Assembly: GCA_018857735.1 (NCBI GenBank)
Contig: JABMCL010000188.1
Span: forward strand, 1,237,501 to 1,301,500
Direction of reading: 5' to 3'
Length of the DNA stretch: 64,000 bases
Source of the DNA: Alviniconcha marisindica
Lineage: Eukaryota > Mollusca > Gastropoda > Provannidae
In this document: positions 1 to 13,061 of the stretch, piece by piece
How the letters are laid out: each line of letters starts with the position of its first letter
How positions within the stretch are numbered: position 1 is the stretch's first letter
Program-made: the position numbers and the translations under genes
The notes under the pieces: generated by a model
The model's database searches: none
What the model saw: only the letters and a program-made list of their open reading frames with translations
Told to the model about the DNA's origin: nothing

Positions 1-31
1 GTAAAAACATACAAAGAGCACTTGCTCACAT
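1..31. repeat. End of a transposable element shared with 55446-55476
   Basis: The first 31 bases are identical to 55446-55476, and the two copies diverge immediately afterwards. The window therefore opens inside the tail of an element whose other copy sits in cysteine synthase intron 1. Confidence 0.7.
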
Positions 32-120
32 AAAAACAAAATATGTTCCTTCTCGTCACTCAAATGGAAACTCCAGTTCTCTGTGTGGAGGCTCCCATGC
101 ACCACAGGTAATCCAAACTG

Positions 121-146
121 GGGGGGGGGGGGGGGGGGGGGGGGGG
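121..146 (+). repeat. 26-base poly(G) run
   Basis: One of at least ten long G or C homopolymers in the window (others near 8503, 15073, 15838, 19837, 26839, 29827, 36977, 54073 and 61066). Confidence 0.95.
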
Positions 147-498
147 TACTTTCATCATAATTTTTACCCGTTTCTCCTGTTCTCTTTCGGTCTCTTTTCT
201 GGGGTCCTTTATGGGGTCTATGCGCGCGTGCATGTATGATGGATAATACAGATCAGTGTCGTATACATTTGAATTCATTGTGGTTTTTGTGTGTGTGTGT
301 TGGGGTGGGGGTGTCTTTCCGTATGGTGCTTTGTGTGGGTTGTTTTGGTGGAACTATGCTCTACATGTGTATAGAATATCACATTTAGGTTAATATGTAT
401 CATGCGAGCACTCAGGGCGCTGATGCGCGCATGATAACCGTACATTATTATTATTGTTGTATATCAAGGCTACCTGTGGTTGATTTGTGCCTGAGCAG

Positions 499-864
499 AC
501 AACAAGCTGGAGGTGCTTCAGTGCTGCGTGCTGCACCTGGCCTACTTCCTGCTGGTGTTGGTGGTGGCGGCCTTCCTTCACACCCCAGTGACGACGCGCG
601 TCATGCTGATGGTGGTGGTGGTGGCCAACATGGCGGGGCAGCTGGTGCATAAGAGCAGTCTCGACTTCGCCGGACTCACCGTCTTCATGGCCTCCATTGT
701 TTTGGGTGAGTGAGCGGTCCCCCTTGAGTCACGGCAGTCTTGACTTTCACCGGATTTGCTGTCTTTGTGGCGTCCATCACCTCTCTCTGTCTCTCCCATC
801 CTCTTTTTTTGGGGGTGGCATGAAGAGCACGTATACATAATGTGTGCAAGTTGTACCATCTCCA

Positions 865-935
<71 letters not shown>

Positions 936-1013
936 CTCTTTCTCTCTCTCTCGCTCCCTCACTCGCTCCCTCTCTCTCTCTCTCTCTCTCAATCTCTTTC
1001 TCTCTCTCTCTCG

Positions 1014-1090
<77 letters not shown>

Positions 1091-4000
1091 GCTGTCATCA
1101 TTTTGAATGAGTAAGTACAGAAAGGAATGCACCTTGTGTCAACAGTGGTCTTGATTTTGCCAGACCCACTTTATTTCATGGCTTCCTTCACCTTGGATGT
1201 GGAAACTGTGCACCCTGCATCATGGAAACATCACGTCACCATATCAGCGGGGCCAACTAATTCCATCTGTGTCTCAATGGAAATAGACTTCTGTCGTAAT
1301 AGCAACATGACCAGTTTGGAATTCTGATGCAAATTTCAGGACAGTGGCTGTTGCGGAAGATTCAAACCATCATCCAGCTCAGGAAGCGAGGAAGGGGTGG
1401 CAGTGGGGCAGCGGGTCTTTCGGAGGCCCTCACATTTGCTTCAGGGGGCGATGAGTCCTCTCCCCTGTCAGCAGCAGAGCTTCGGCATCTTTCCGCCCTG
1501 CTGCAACGTCTGAGTCACACAAGTAAGGACAGTTTGGGTGTCATCCAGAATTGGGCGAGGGGTGTGGGGTGTGGGTGTCTGGGGAGGTGGGCTTGAGGGA
1601 TTTGTTTTCTGCTGTGATCATTTGTGTTATGGATTTTCTTTTTCTCGTTTTTTTTCTTTTCTTTTTTTCTTTTTAAAGCCGGTACGTCTGTTTATTATTA
1701 TCAGTTTAAATGCTTTTGACATTGCTCTGATGTTCTTTCCTTTTTTGTTTGTTTTGTAAGTGTACTTTTTGTTTGCTTTGTTTTCAATTAACAAGCCTCA
1801 GTAGTTAGCACAATTGCCCTGTGAGAAATGATTAAAATATATTGATCTGAGTTGATAATCCAATCTACAGTCTGTTTCATAATCCAGTCAAAAAGTCTGT
1901 TTCATAATCCAGTCAAGTCTGTTTCATAATCCAGTCTAAAGTCTGTTTCATAATCCAGTCTACAGGCTGTCAGTCTTTCATAATCCCATCTGAATTCAAT
2001 TTCATGATCTGTTCCAGTGCAAGAATCATTGGGGACAGATACGCTCACAAACGGCAGCATCCCACGAGCAGCGACAACCACTTCCCCAGCTTCATCCCCA
2101 CCGCAACGCGTGTTTGATCCTCCGCATGCTGCGCGTAATTTCGCCCAGCCAGGACCGTCTGGCGACACCACTCAGGTGGGTTGTCAGTGTCAGCGTTTGG
2201 GAACTGGTACAGGTGCTCCAGTTTTTGTTTATTGATTGGGGCAAGCTACCCCTGGCACCCAGAATTTCCTGACTCTGATAGGCTGTCACATCGTATCAGA
2301 ATTTCCTGACTTTGATAGCTGACTCCTGACATCGTATCGGAATTTCCTTAATTTGAATGTGTTTTTTTGTCACATCAAAGTTCCTTATTTTGAAAGGTTG
2401 TCACCTCCAGATTTCCTTATTTTGAAAGTTTGTTACATCCAAATTTCCTTACTTTAAAAGGTTGTCACATCAGAAGTTCCTTATTTTAGGTGGTTGTCAG
2501 ATCAGATTTTTCTGGTTTTGAAAGGGCATCACAACACTGTTTTTGTATGTATGACAGTGTGTACAGGTGTGGGGACATGCTGGTAATACTGTTTTCATAT
2601 GTATGACAGTGTGTACAGGTGTGGAGAAACACTGGCAACACTGCTTTTGTATGTGTGACAGTGTGTACAGGTGTGGGGACATGCTAGTAATACTGTTTTT
2701 GTATGTATGACAGTGTGTACAGGTGTGGCGAAACACTGGCAACACTGCTTTTGTATGTGTGACAGTGTGTATAGGTGTGGGGACATGCTGGTAATACTGT
2801 TTTTGTATGTATGACAGTGTGTACAGGTGTGGCGAAACACTGGCAACACTGCTTTTGTATGTGTGACAGTGTGTACAGGTGTGGGGACATGCTGGTAATA
2901 CTGTTTCTGTATGTATGACAGTGTGTACAGGTGTGGGGAAACACTGGCAACACTGCTTTTGTATGTATGACAGTGTGTACAGGTGTGGGGAAACACTGGC
3001 AGCGCTGGTTTTGTATGTATGACAGTGTGTACAGGTGTGGGGAAACACTGGCAACACTGGTTTTGTATGTTGAAATGTGTACAGGTGTGGGGAAACACTA
3101 GCAGCACTGGTTTTGTATGTATGACAATGTGTACAGGTGTGGGGAAACACTAGCAGCACTGGTTTTGTATGTATGACAATGTACAGGTGTGGGGAAACAC
3201 TAGCAACACTGCCTTTGTATGTATGACAGTGTGTACAGGTGTGGGCAAACAGTTCTACCATCTCACCCATCTTTGGGAGAACCACAAGGTTCTAGCTGAG
3301 GAATGCTAACAAACACCACAAAGCAAACAAGGAATTGAAGGGGGGGAAAACAAAAAACTTCCTGATGCAGCGCAGAACAGAAGAGAAATACTGTATCCAT
3401 TGTGATGCAGCCGTGAAAAACAGATGAGGAGAAAAAATACAAGTGGTAATCCACCTAGCTGAGTGTAAAACCAGCAAACAAGAACTTGTGCAGGCGAAGA
3501 GATCTTTAAATAGCTGAGGAATGCTAACAAACACCACAAAGCAAACAAGGAATTGAAGGGGGAAAAAACAAAAAACTTCCTGATGCAGCGCAGAAGAGAA
3601 ATACAAGTGGTAATCCATCTGCTGGTGTGGCTGTTGTTGCTTTGCTTGATTTTTGTGAGGGGTTTTGCTGTCGGTGCTGGCCTAACAAAATGAAAACCAG
3701 TTGTAAAATATCGACAATTTCTGGATGAAGGTCCGTTGCTTTCACCGCAGACAATTCATCTTAGCAGTCGTGTAAGTATGTCACTGACAGTGGAGGTTTC
3801 TGACCCACTATATATTTTGTCTTTACAGGAATAGAAGATATGGCATGACAAATTTTGTGACTATCCACCACATAAAAGATTTCAAAGTAAGTAAGTAACT
3901 TGGTTTTATATGCCCAGAAACGATTTCAAAGCTTTTGTTAAATCTTGCTTGTCTCGTACTGTCATCACCTTAGAGAAATTGTGAATGGTGATGCAGGCTT

Positions 4001-4187
4001 CTTCTGGGCTGTTACAGAATTTGATGCATGTGCGCCAGAGGCTGTTGAATACCGTTCTTGATGATGACAGAAGTTCCCGCCACTCGTCTCGTGCTTCAAC
4101 ACCATCAGCTGCCCGTCTGTCTCGGTATGTGTGCAGCATTTTGGTCTTGTGTGTGCGTTCACTGTGTCTAGACCAATGCAAGTTTGC

Positions 4188-4233
<46 letters not shown>

Positions 4234-5968
4234 CATGTGTGCATGCATGTGTGTTCATTGTGTCTTAGGTCCAAACACATAAAAGAACGCTTTTTTAAAA
4301 ATATATTTTATTGTGTCTTAGACTAAGGCAAACTTGCAGTGTGGGCTTGTACTTTTTGTGTATGTTCAGTAATTCACTGAAGAGTTAGGGTAATTTACCA
4401 ACTTTGATAATACTTACTGTAACCCACTTGGCCCCAGACCAGCCACTGCCCTTTTGCTATGACATCCCTGGCGAAGGAAAGTAACTGTGTCAAATGATCC
4501 CGGTATACAACTTTAAAAATCAATAATAAACACCAAACAAAAGTTTCAGCTCACTTTGTATTTTTCCCAGTTTGTGAATACAGTGTTCTTGTATATCCAA
4601 CAGGTTTTGATTTTTTTCACTAAAAAATAAAAGCATAACAAAAACAAATCCCAAGTCAGTTATGTCCACATCTGAACGTCAGGTTGGGGGGGGGCCTACG
4701 GGGTAACTGACTTTGCCAAATTTCCAGTTTGAATCTCCAAAGATGAAGCTCCAAGAGTTTGTTAGGTTGCCCACGGTAAGCAACTGTGCCAAATTTGCAG
4801 TTCAAATCTCAAAGGATGAAGCTCCAACGCCATTGCTAACAGCAGGGCTTTTGTTTATTTTCGGGCATCTATCGCATGTCCACCTCGCAACTTTGAAAAT
4901 TCACAGCGTCTCTCAAACTTCGCCGAACTTTGAACAAGGGACATTGCCGGAAGTAGCAAACAATAGCGGAAACGGGGCTACAAGTCTCACGAGAATCACG
5001 TTCCTATTTGGATAAGCCGGGATGCTAGTATGGAGCGTCTGCTAGCCGGCCACTACCGGGTGGTCTGGGGTTTCGCGGTAAGTCAAAAGAGCGGACGGTG
5101 ACAGGCGGTCTGGGTTAACCTAACTACAAGCTTTGAGGTTAAAGATGTGACTGATGAAGTCTGTGACTTTTGAGCAAGTAGCAGGTTCAAGAAGTTGTGT
5201 TTCTCACTTTTTGTCAATGCCTTTGATTCAAAGCAAGCCGACAGTAGGGAAGGACTTGCAAACATCTCTTTGAAGCTGTTACATGCAAAAAGTTGTCAAC
5301 TTTGTCTGTCACATCTTTAATCTCAAAGACTGTAGTTGGGTTGAGGTAATGCATTTAAAAGAAAGATGTGTTTATCTTCTTTCTTTGGCTGGTTTGTGTG
5401 CCTGTCTTACAGCTGTTTTGTTGTTGTTGTTGTTTTTAATGTTGAGTACTTTTGTCGCTTGCAGGAAATTCAGGTCGCCTTACCTAGGTAAGGCAGAGTA
5501 GCCACAATAGCAACGCTACCCATTCCTATCAGTACATGTGTAGTAGTTGCATGTGTCCAAACAATAGTTTGGCTGCCAGTGTTTGGGATTTTTAACATAC
5601 ATACATACATATTTTTAACATGCTTATATGTTTTTGCTGTTTCAGAGGATCGACACCCTCTGTTTCATCCAGATGCTTGGGTCGAACGTTGGCTGGTGGT
5701 CAGTGTCGACTCTCAGCAACCCCAGGGTCAGATTTCTGCCGACGGCATGTCACCGACTCCTGATAGTCTCCTCTCTGCTGTTACCATTGCTTATCACTTG
5801 CAGTCGGGGATGCTGCCCATAATAACTTGCTGGCTTACAGAAAGAAACAAAATGAGTTGTCTTTTTTTCTTTTTTTGTAGCTACATGGGCAGCAAGTGTT
5901 ATGGAATCCTTTTGCAGTTGTTGCTTATGCAGATAAATTTGGCAGCTTGCATAAATGATATTCTTTAA
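499..5968 (+). CDS. Unidentified multi-pass membrane protein gene, partial and discontinuous
   Basis: I do not recognise this product with confidence. Exons read with good splice sites are 499-705, 1340-1522 and 2018-2175; their phases join into one frame. The first exon encodes two hydrophobic helices (FLLVLVVAAFL and TRVMLMVVVVANMAG). A basic cytoplasmic stretch (LLRKIQTIIQLRKRG) and a Ser/Thr/Pro-rich tail follow. A second phase-consistent set is 3829-3886 (frame starts NRRYGMTNF), 3997-4124 (Ser-rich, ends PSAARLS plus two bases), a 23-nt microexon 5465-5487, and 5646-5968 (starts EDRHPLFHPDAWVERW, stop TAA at 5966-5968). Phase does not join 2175 to 3829, so at least one exon is missed or these are two genes. 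The start lies left of the window. The paired helices faintly recall the TMEM201/SAMP1 nuclear-envelope family, but that is a guess. Confidence 0.45.
868..1088 (+). repeat. (CT)n microsatellite, interrupted
   Basis: About 220 bases of CT dinucleotides with short CTCCCTCACT-type interruptions, inside an intron of the first gene. Confidence 0.97.
1866..1985 (+). repeat. Minisatellite of about 24 bp before exon 2018-2175
   Basis: Four to five units of the form AGTCTGTTTCATAATCCAG. The array runs up to the acceptor of the next exon, whose own tract (CATGATCTGTTCCAG) resembles the unit. Confidence 0.8.
2265..2510 (+). repeat. Degenerate repeat of about 38 bp
   Basis: Units resemble CATCAGAATTTCCTTATTTT followed by GAAAGGTTGT, six or so copies, intronic. 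Confidence 0.6.
2533..3245 (+). repeat. 52-bp minisatellite with two alternating unit types
   Basis: About 13 tandem units contain ATGACAGTGTGTACAGGTGT. In the left two thirds, units with GGGGACATGCTGGTAATACT alternate with units with GAAACACTGGCAACACTGCT, giving a 104-bp higher-order unit. The right third is the second type only. Confidence 0.9.
3293..3615 (+). repeat. Direct duplication of about 100 bp, spaced about 215 bp
   Basis: The block AGCTGAGGAATGCTAACAAA through CTTCCTGATGCAGCGCAGAA occurs at about 3295-3385 and again at 3513-3595, nearly identical. Confidence 0.85.
4190..4230 (+). repeat. (GT)n microsatellite
   Basis: Pure GT dinucleotides directly downstream of exon 3997-4124 in the first gene. 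Confidence 0.9.
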
Positions 5969-8439
5969 AGATGTATCAAAAGATCTGTCAATCAAAATGG
6001 ATGTATTGCACTTTTATAAGCATGTCATTGAACCTCAAGTGAGTGCTATTAAACTGTTCAAGTCATTTTTTGTGCATGAAAGTGTAAAAGAAAACATGTC
6101 TATGTACATGTTGCATCACATGTTTGTAGGCTGGATATTGTGGTTGTGCGTATGTATATATAACTGAATGGGGGGGAAATGAAATGTTGCCTACCAGAGT
6201 TCTGAAACATGATCAAAACAAAATGTAATTTGTTGATTTATGCCATTTACTCTCCCCCCACCTACCTATCGGAATGTATAGAACATATCACAGCTTTTTC
6301 AATCTCCAAAAAAGTAAATGTTTCTGTTGAAATTACCACACTTTTTGACGGGGCATAAAACACCAAGTTACCTACTGTTGAAATTGGCAGAGACTATGCA
6401 AGCTAAACAATCATGATATGTTTCATATATTTTCGGTTTGAATCTCTTTTCTCGCTGCCTTTCTCTTCTTTTTGGCATTTAAAAAAACAACTGAGGTTTT
6501 GATCCAGATCTTTTTTCTGCTTTCCCATATCTTAAACCATTTTGAATTAGATCTTGTTTCTTAATGGCTGTGCAAAATTGATATTTCTGTGGATGCATTT
6601 ACATGTTTTTCATGTCAGTTCCACCCAGAGTTGCAATACTTTCTCCACAAAATGTGCTGTAACCTCCGGAGCTAGGGAAGGGAAGGGTACATACTGCATG
6701 TATCTGAGAACAGGTGTTTTGTAAACTGGAGCGTGAGTGTGTGTTGGGGAGAGAGTGGGTGGAAGGGGGCTCTGTTGTATCAGGGATGTCATGTAATGAT
6801 CAGTCGGATCATTATTTTGGACTGCTTGGTGCGTGATTGAAATATCTTCACTTTCTGTGTCTGTGATGAATTGGAGATGTTCAATACAGAATCTGGTACA
6901 AGAAGAGTGTCAGTCGTGAGTACTTTGTGAAGCATGTATTTTAGGTTATGTGTCTCAGATGGTCTAGTGTGGTTGATGTCCAGGACTTGGACTTTAAAAA
7001 TGCAATTAGTAACTATAAAATAGTTTGGATGTTTTTTTGTTTTTGTTTTTTCCTGTGCTTGGAACTGAGTTTTGCCTAGTTCTTTTTTTTTGGTTGTTGT
7101 TTGGTTGGTTGTTGTGTGTGTGTGTGTTTTTTGGGGGGGTTGTTCCGTATTCAAAAATGTTTTTAGGGGGGTTGGGGGAGATTTAATAAGCCCTTTGCAT
7201 CACTTCTTCCAGTCTTTTGTGCCATACTGTTTGTGTCAAATTTATTTTGTTCACTTTTTTGTGATGGCCTGATAAATTCACCATTGTCAGTCTTGATCAA
7301 CAGGAAGTCAGTTGACATCACCATTGAATGCAAAATGTTGGGCTGATCAGGTTTCAAGTAAGGTCAAATATTTTTGTTGTTGTTGTGGCTTTATATCAGT
7401 TTCATCAAGCTTCTGGTAATCATATTTATATGTAAACACAGAATTTAAATATGCATTCCTTTTACTCTGAAAAGAAACCATCAGTATCTGTCAGTTACCA
7501 TCATTAACTGGGTTTGTTAGCAGCATTTTTGTTTTCAGTCTATAAAACATTCAGTGATTTTTGTGTGTGCAGTTAATGCATAATTCAACATCATTGTTTG
7601 ATAGTTGATTTGAGTAAGTTATTCAGACATATAATAAAAGTGTATTTATCCTTTTATGTGCCAGTACAAGTTCTCCATTGTAGCCCATTACATAAAAACA
7701 AGGAATCATAGCCATGGAAAAAGCCTTGACGGTGCTGAGAAACAACACTAACACAGGCATAAGTGTGTTATTGTGTGTATTTTTCTGTAGAGATAGCATG
7801 GGTGCATATAAAAGGCTGTAATTCAGATTTGCTTTAAAAAAATCTGTCACTGATTGTAGAATCCAGAAAAAATTCTTGTGCATCTAATACATCAAGTAGG
7901 TGTGGTATGAAAGGCAATAAGGCATTACCTTTTGCTCAGTTTGAAGAGCTGGTAAAAAGTCGTCAGGACTAGATTGATCATCTAGCATGGACCCGTGAGA
8001 CAGTTTGAGAAATGTTTTCAGGTGTACGGGTGCAATTATTTTATCCGGTGTATTGCCTGCACTTTTTACAATTTCGGTGTACTTCTGTGTAAATGCTTGA
8101 TGTACTCACTTCTGTATAATTGCTTCGGTGTGCTTTTCTATATATATAGTATATTGTTTTCAGTCTCATGTGCCAGGTTGTGAACTTGAAGTACCAAAAA
8201 GTTGAGTGTGTATGCGTGTGTGTGTGTGTGTGTGCAGACTTTCATACATTGTGTGTGTGCATGTTTACACAAACACTAAAAATCTAATGATCATGTTGGT
8301 CTGCATGGTTTAAATCACTGATACTGGTTTGTGCATTTATTTGTTACCATTTTTGCAGTTTCAATACTTTTAAGTTTTATTTGGTTCAGGTGTTTTGTGT
8401 ACCCAGAGCAGGGGAGGGAGGGCGACAACGGATTATAGT

Positions 8440-8735
8440 CTAGGAAGTAAGTAAGTAAACGCTGCTTAAGGTCCACAGAAATCATCAGGCTTATTAGGGA
8501 AGGGGGGGGGGGGGGTTATATACCTATCACTACACTGTCACCACCAGAATGACTCCTGCATTAAGATGGGCAGTGATGAGAGCCATTTTATGTTCCATTA
8601 ATTGTGAGGTACAGAGTCACAAGACAGTGTCCACAGACCACAACTTTTGAAGAGAAAGGAGAGCCGATGCAGATTTGAACCAAGGTCCTTCTGCTTACCA
8701 GCTTAATACCTTACTGCTAGGCCAGACCGGCTCTC
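8440..8735 (-). mobile_element. Second tRNA-derived SINE family, minus strand
   Basis: The minus strand reads CCGGTCTGGCCTAGCAGTAA and then GACCTTGGTTCAAATCTGCA, the spacing of tRNA A and B boxes. A body extends leftward to about 8440 and includes a G run. It is not a functional tRNA gene: the acceptor arms do not pair. Confidence 0.5.
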
Positions 8736-10189
8736 TGGGATTTTTTCTTTCTTTCAATATTTAATTGCATTTCACCAGGGTAGGTGTCAGTCTTTTATAA
8801 TTCTTCTCGTTTGTGTGTGTGTGTGGGACTTGAATCATGTGTGGCGATGTGATTTTCAAATCTTTGTACATTTTGAAGTAAGTTTGCAATTTGTGGAGAG
8901 GGAAGAAACGTACCCAAGCTTTAGGGAATGAATCTGGGCTCCTTTTTTGTGCTTTTTTTTTTACGTGTTCAGTCAGCCGCTTCAAGAGTGAGTTCTTTTT
9001 TGGGGGGTCTCCATGGTTTCTTAATACCACTAACTGTGAGATCCTTTTTTGCTGTTCCTATTTTTATTTATTTTTTCTTCACATGTTTTCTTTTTGCAAG
9101 ATGTGTTCAGTCAGCCATGTTGAGTCAGTCAGAAAGGAGTGTTTTTTGTGTCTGTCGCTGTTGGCTTGGTCCACCATTTTTTGATGGCCCATGGCAAAAA
9201 AACACTGATGCTGGAGCTTTCTTGCCAGCTGTTTGAGCAAGATCTTTTGAACCTGTATTCAGGGCTACTGTAATAATAACAATGAATTTTGCTCCTGTCA
9301 GCTTCCCAGTGCAAAGTTATCTCCCTTGTCCTGAAGTGCTACTGTGCGGTTGACAGGGTGTTAAAATCCAATTACTAATAGCAGGACATTAAAATCCAAT
9401 GGTTAACTAATTCCTTGGCATTTTGTGGTGGTTCATAGATTACTGTTTTGTTTCTTTTTTATAAGTTAAATCAGTTAAAGGGAAACCAAACCAAAAACAC
9501 AAGTTGGACTGTAAAATGTAGAAAATGCGCAAATATTTTTAGTCTGCATGCTTTGTTTGGTTCTTCTATCAACAACCTTTGCAAAACCTGCTTTGTTCTT
9601 TTGCTTCAAATCTGAGCTGCTCAGGGCACAGCCATGGTGGTTCACTATTTACTAACAAAGAGCGAAAAAGGTTGGCCCACAATTGCCAGCCTCATGTATA
9701 ATGTCATTGATGAAGACTGCTGGGAACAGAGTGGCAGCACTTGTGGTCGTGTTTCTGTGACCCGCTCACGTAGATTTGCAACACATAGGATGAGAAATGG
9801 AGTATAAAAAAAAAAGAAAAAAGAAAATGTGGATATTTTTAATCCATTCCTATTTATAAGGTGTGTGATGATGCTTCATCTGTTTGGTTCCCTGTTTGGT
9901 TTTCCTCTGCTGCTTATGTTATGTTTGGAATACAGTCTCCACATCTCCACAAAAGCCCACTTGGACCTGAGAAGACAGGCATTGTGGACCAGGTTGCTTT
10001 GAATAACAGATACAGTTAAATGTCCTCCGGTAGTACCTCCATGCAGTCATTAATGTTATCGCTTCAGGCGACTGAACATGTTTAATATTTGGGCATTGCT
10101 TGATGCAGGGTGTGTTTCAGTGGTCTGATGAAAAAATAAAGATGATTTGTATAGTACAAAATCTGTGCTGTGTGGGTGTCTTATTTCAC

Positions 10190-10335
10190 ATACATACACA
10201 CACACACACACACACACCACACGTACCACACACATACCACACACACACACCACACATACACCACACGTACCACACACACACACACACCACACACACACAC
10301 ACCACACGATGGGAGAGAGGACACACACATGTATA
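10190..10335 (+). repeat. CA-rich compound microsatellite
   Basis: CA dinucleotides mixed with CACACCACA and CACGTACCACA blocks. Confidence 0.9.
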
Positions 10336-12170
10336 CACAAAATGACAACAAATCACAGAGAGCATCCATGTTGACAATGAAATATCTCGACCCCCCAGCC
10401 ACCCTCTCTCTCATTGCCCTCCCCCCTCCCCTCCCTTTCAACAACAAAATGCCATGCCACATAAACGCATGGTATTATTTGTTGTATTATTACTGTATAA
10501 CAATCAAAAATAAAAGACATCCTAGAATTTGTATTGCAGGCATTTGCAGACAAACTTGTTTGGTAATTTCCTCTCATCTAGGGGTGGGAGGGGGGTAATA
10601 AACCCATTGTGACTGAAAAGAATGCCTTGGTAGAAGGTGATGCTGTATCTGACATACAATAAAAAAAAAACATGACACAAACACAATAACCTGCCTCCAC
10701 TGGATCAGCCCATCACTTAAGCAGAAGGTGGAAAGAAACAAAATGCAATCATTGCTTTAACATATTCTGTGTCTCACTCCTCCAGCTGCCAATGGCATGA
10801 TGTCCGGCTTTGTGCTGACAGGTAGTGTCTCAAGCTTCTCAACACTTGAGGCCTTCCGAGATGCAAGCCACCACTTGTAATGATTAAATCTGGGCTACAG
10901 AAATGTGTTCAAAAACAGCATCATTATCATCAGTGCAGCAGAAGTTGTTCTCTTTCTGTGAAAATAATGCAAATAAATCTTGCTTTTTGACTGTAACAGT
11001 TGCTCTTATATACGACACTAAATAATAATACCTACATGGGGGATACACATATGAAAATCCATGCACACACACACACACGTGTGCACACGTGTATTACACA
11101 TCAGACATTGATGCGAGAACCTGCACTGGCAAGTGGCTCAACACTTTTCTTTCCAGGTGCTGTACGACAAGGATGATTTAAGGCAGCTACCAGGGACAGG
11201 TCACAAATGTCAACATTTGGGTCCCCCAAGGTACTGCCCGTCTGTTCCTGTGACATTCTCTGTCAGGGCCTGCCATGCCATGCGCCAGTTTAATAATAAT
11301 AAGAGCAGTCGTTTATATTTTGCCGTATCTCACTGACAATTGGGAGCACACCACGCTTTTACAAGATCAACGAAAATGTATACATTAAAACTTCAAAAAT
11401 AATAAATCTGTAGTCATAATATTGCATTCATCACACACGTGTGTGGAGGGGGAGGGGGTGGGGGGGGTCGTGCAAGAGGGCAGAATCCGAGATTACTTGT
11501 GGTATTGTTTGTATAGGCGCGTTTTTAACGCAGCTATGAAGGCATGCGTGGACTAAATGTATGGGTTGCCGAAGGGACCGAGCTTTACGAAAAGCGGCTG
11601 CTTTCAAAATGGGCTTCAATCTTGAGTGGGAACTGGTACTAAATTTGGACCCTCAGTGAAACAAGGAGACGGAGAGGCGTCTGAATCTCGTCTCAAATCA
11701 CCGCTTCGTTTGAAAGCTATTTTGACAGCCGACGGCAGAAAACTCCCACTTTCGCCTCCATTTTCAAGCGAAGAGGTTACCCGGTGACCCGTGTAATCAA
11801 TCGGTTCTAAAAATCAGTCAGTTCGAATTTTCTCTCGAGTACAAAGTTCACGTTAGGTTGGGGTGGCCTTTAGTGCAAAAAGAGATTGTGTAAATGTCTA
11901 GCTATGCCTTGTACTTCTCTCCCTTTTGGCACACAATGCGCATGATTGATCAACCGGATGTTGAAAAAGATGTTTCCGTTTCCAGCGGGGCACAGGGGAC
12001 AACGTGGCTAAATCCTGTTTTTTCGTTTTATTTATTGCTCTGGACCTGTAAAACTTGTGTAAATTCACTTTATTTACCACAGGTTTGTTGTACATTGTAC
12101 CGTCGATTTTTTTCAGCGTGTGCATTTTTGGGTAATCGTTATTAAACTTGACGTTAGCGCCGGCATTCTC

Positions 12171-12186
12171 AACATGGCCGCTGCTG
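12171..12186 (+). promoter_or_regulatory. YY1-like motif AACATGGCCGCTGCTG near probable RER1 start
   Basis: The AAnATGGCCGC core matches the YY1 motif often found just downstream of transcription starts of housekeeping genes. It sits 1.5 kb before the RER1 start codon in a stretch with more CpG than its surroundings (about 11,500-12,350). I infer that the RER1 promoter or first noncoding exon is near here. Confidence 0.35.
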
Positions 12187-13061
12187 CCAGTTGCGGAACG
12201 TTTTTGAGGAATCCAGACGTGTAGAATAGTAATTTCTTGAATTGAATCAGTAGTACATCCAAGTACATTTTGTAAAACATTGTGGTTGAGCCACCGGGTT
12301 GATTACTCAACACCTGAAAGTCAGCTGTAAATGTCTTCAGTTTGCAGACGTGTCCAAAGTGAGTCAGTCAGACTCGTGGTGGTGATAATGGACACTGAAG
12401 TTTCAGCCTTGTTTTCGTCCGCTTTTCCTGTCTTCTGGCCACAATGATTCAGTTTATGATAATGATTACAGGGTAATATCGGAGGTTTTCATCGAGACAG
12501 GGACGGACTCTGTTATAACAAAGAGATTATATATCAAACTAAAAAAATGTCAAGGGTATCAAACTGAAAAATTACCTATAGTGTCGAACTTCGAAGAATT
12601 GCGAAACAGTACAAATGCTACCACTGTTGCAGTTGCAAAAATTACCGGGGATGGAGGGTGGAAAAAAAAGTATTTGCATCGTTTTTCGGCTGACCAGAAG
12701 ATCACGAGTTCTTTGAATTTTTTTGTTTTGGGGCATCCTATACTGCTATAGCACGAGAAACAAGTTATTGCTTGTTGTCAGAATGTGTTATTGCTTGTTG
12801 CCAGACACATTCTGACTACGGGCCTCCAAAATCTTAAAATGTCTTTAAAGTTGGCTGTGTAAAATTCACAAATTCACTGTCGCCGCCTTCCATTGTGAAG
12901 GAAGTACGCTCCGGAAGTAAAAGCAGCCAAGGAACTTAAGCGATGCTGGTCAAAAGTCAAGGGAATTAACAACCCCACCAGAACCGCCCAATACATTGTT
13001 AATGTTATTATAATATTAATTTTACAAATATATATGTTTAAACTTTCATTTTCAATTTTAG

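Larger units (their letters stand above)
5969..12170. other. Intergenic region, no gene recognised
   Basis: AT-rich sequence with short poly(T), GT and CA tracts. It holds the old SINE at 8440-8735 and a CA/ACC-rich microsatellite at 10190-10335. AATAAA occurs near 7631 and 10134 and may end the upstream gene. No open frame here looks coding. Confidence 0.5.

Noticed and set aside
756..1114. Ser-Leu and Arg-Glu repeat ORFs
   Set aside because: Pure translation of the CT microsatellite.
2497..3285. 262-codon minus-strand ORF rich in His, Thr and Cys
   Set aside because: It is the translation of the 52-bp minisatellite; all frames are open because the unit has no stop, and no splice or family signal supports a gene.
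3906..4130. Minus-strand ORF reading RDEWRELLSSSRTVF
   Set aside because: I considered a transposase fragment, but the plus-strand exon 3997-4124 has proper splice sites and phase; the minus frame is likely its shadow.
11894..12145. 83-codon plus ORF near the RER1 promoter
   Set aside because: No family resemblance and no splice context; length is within chance.
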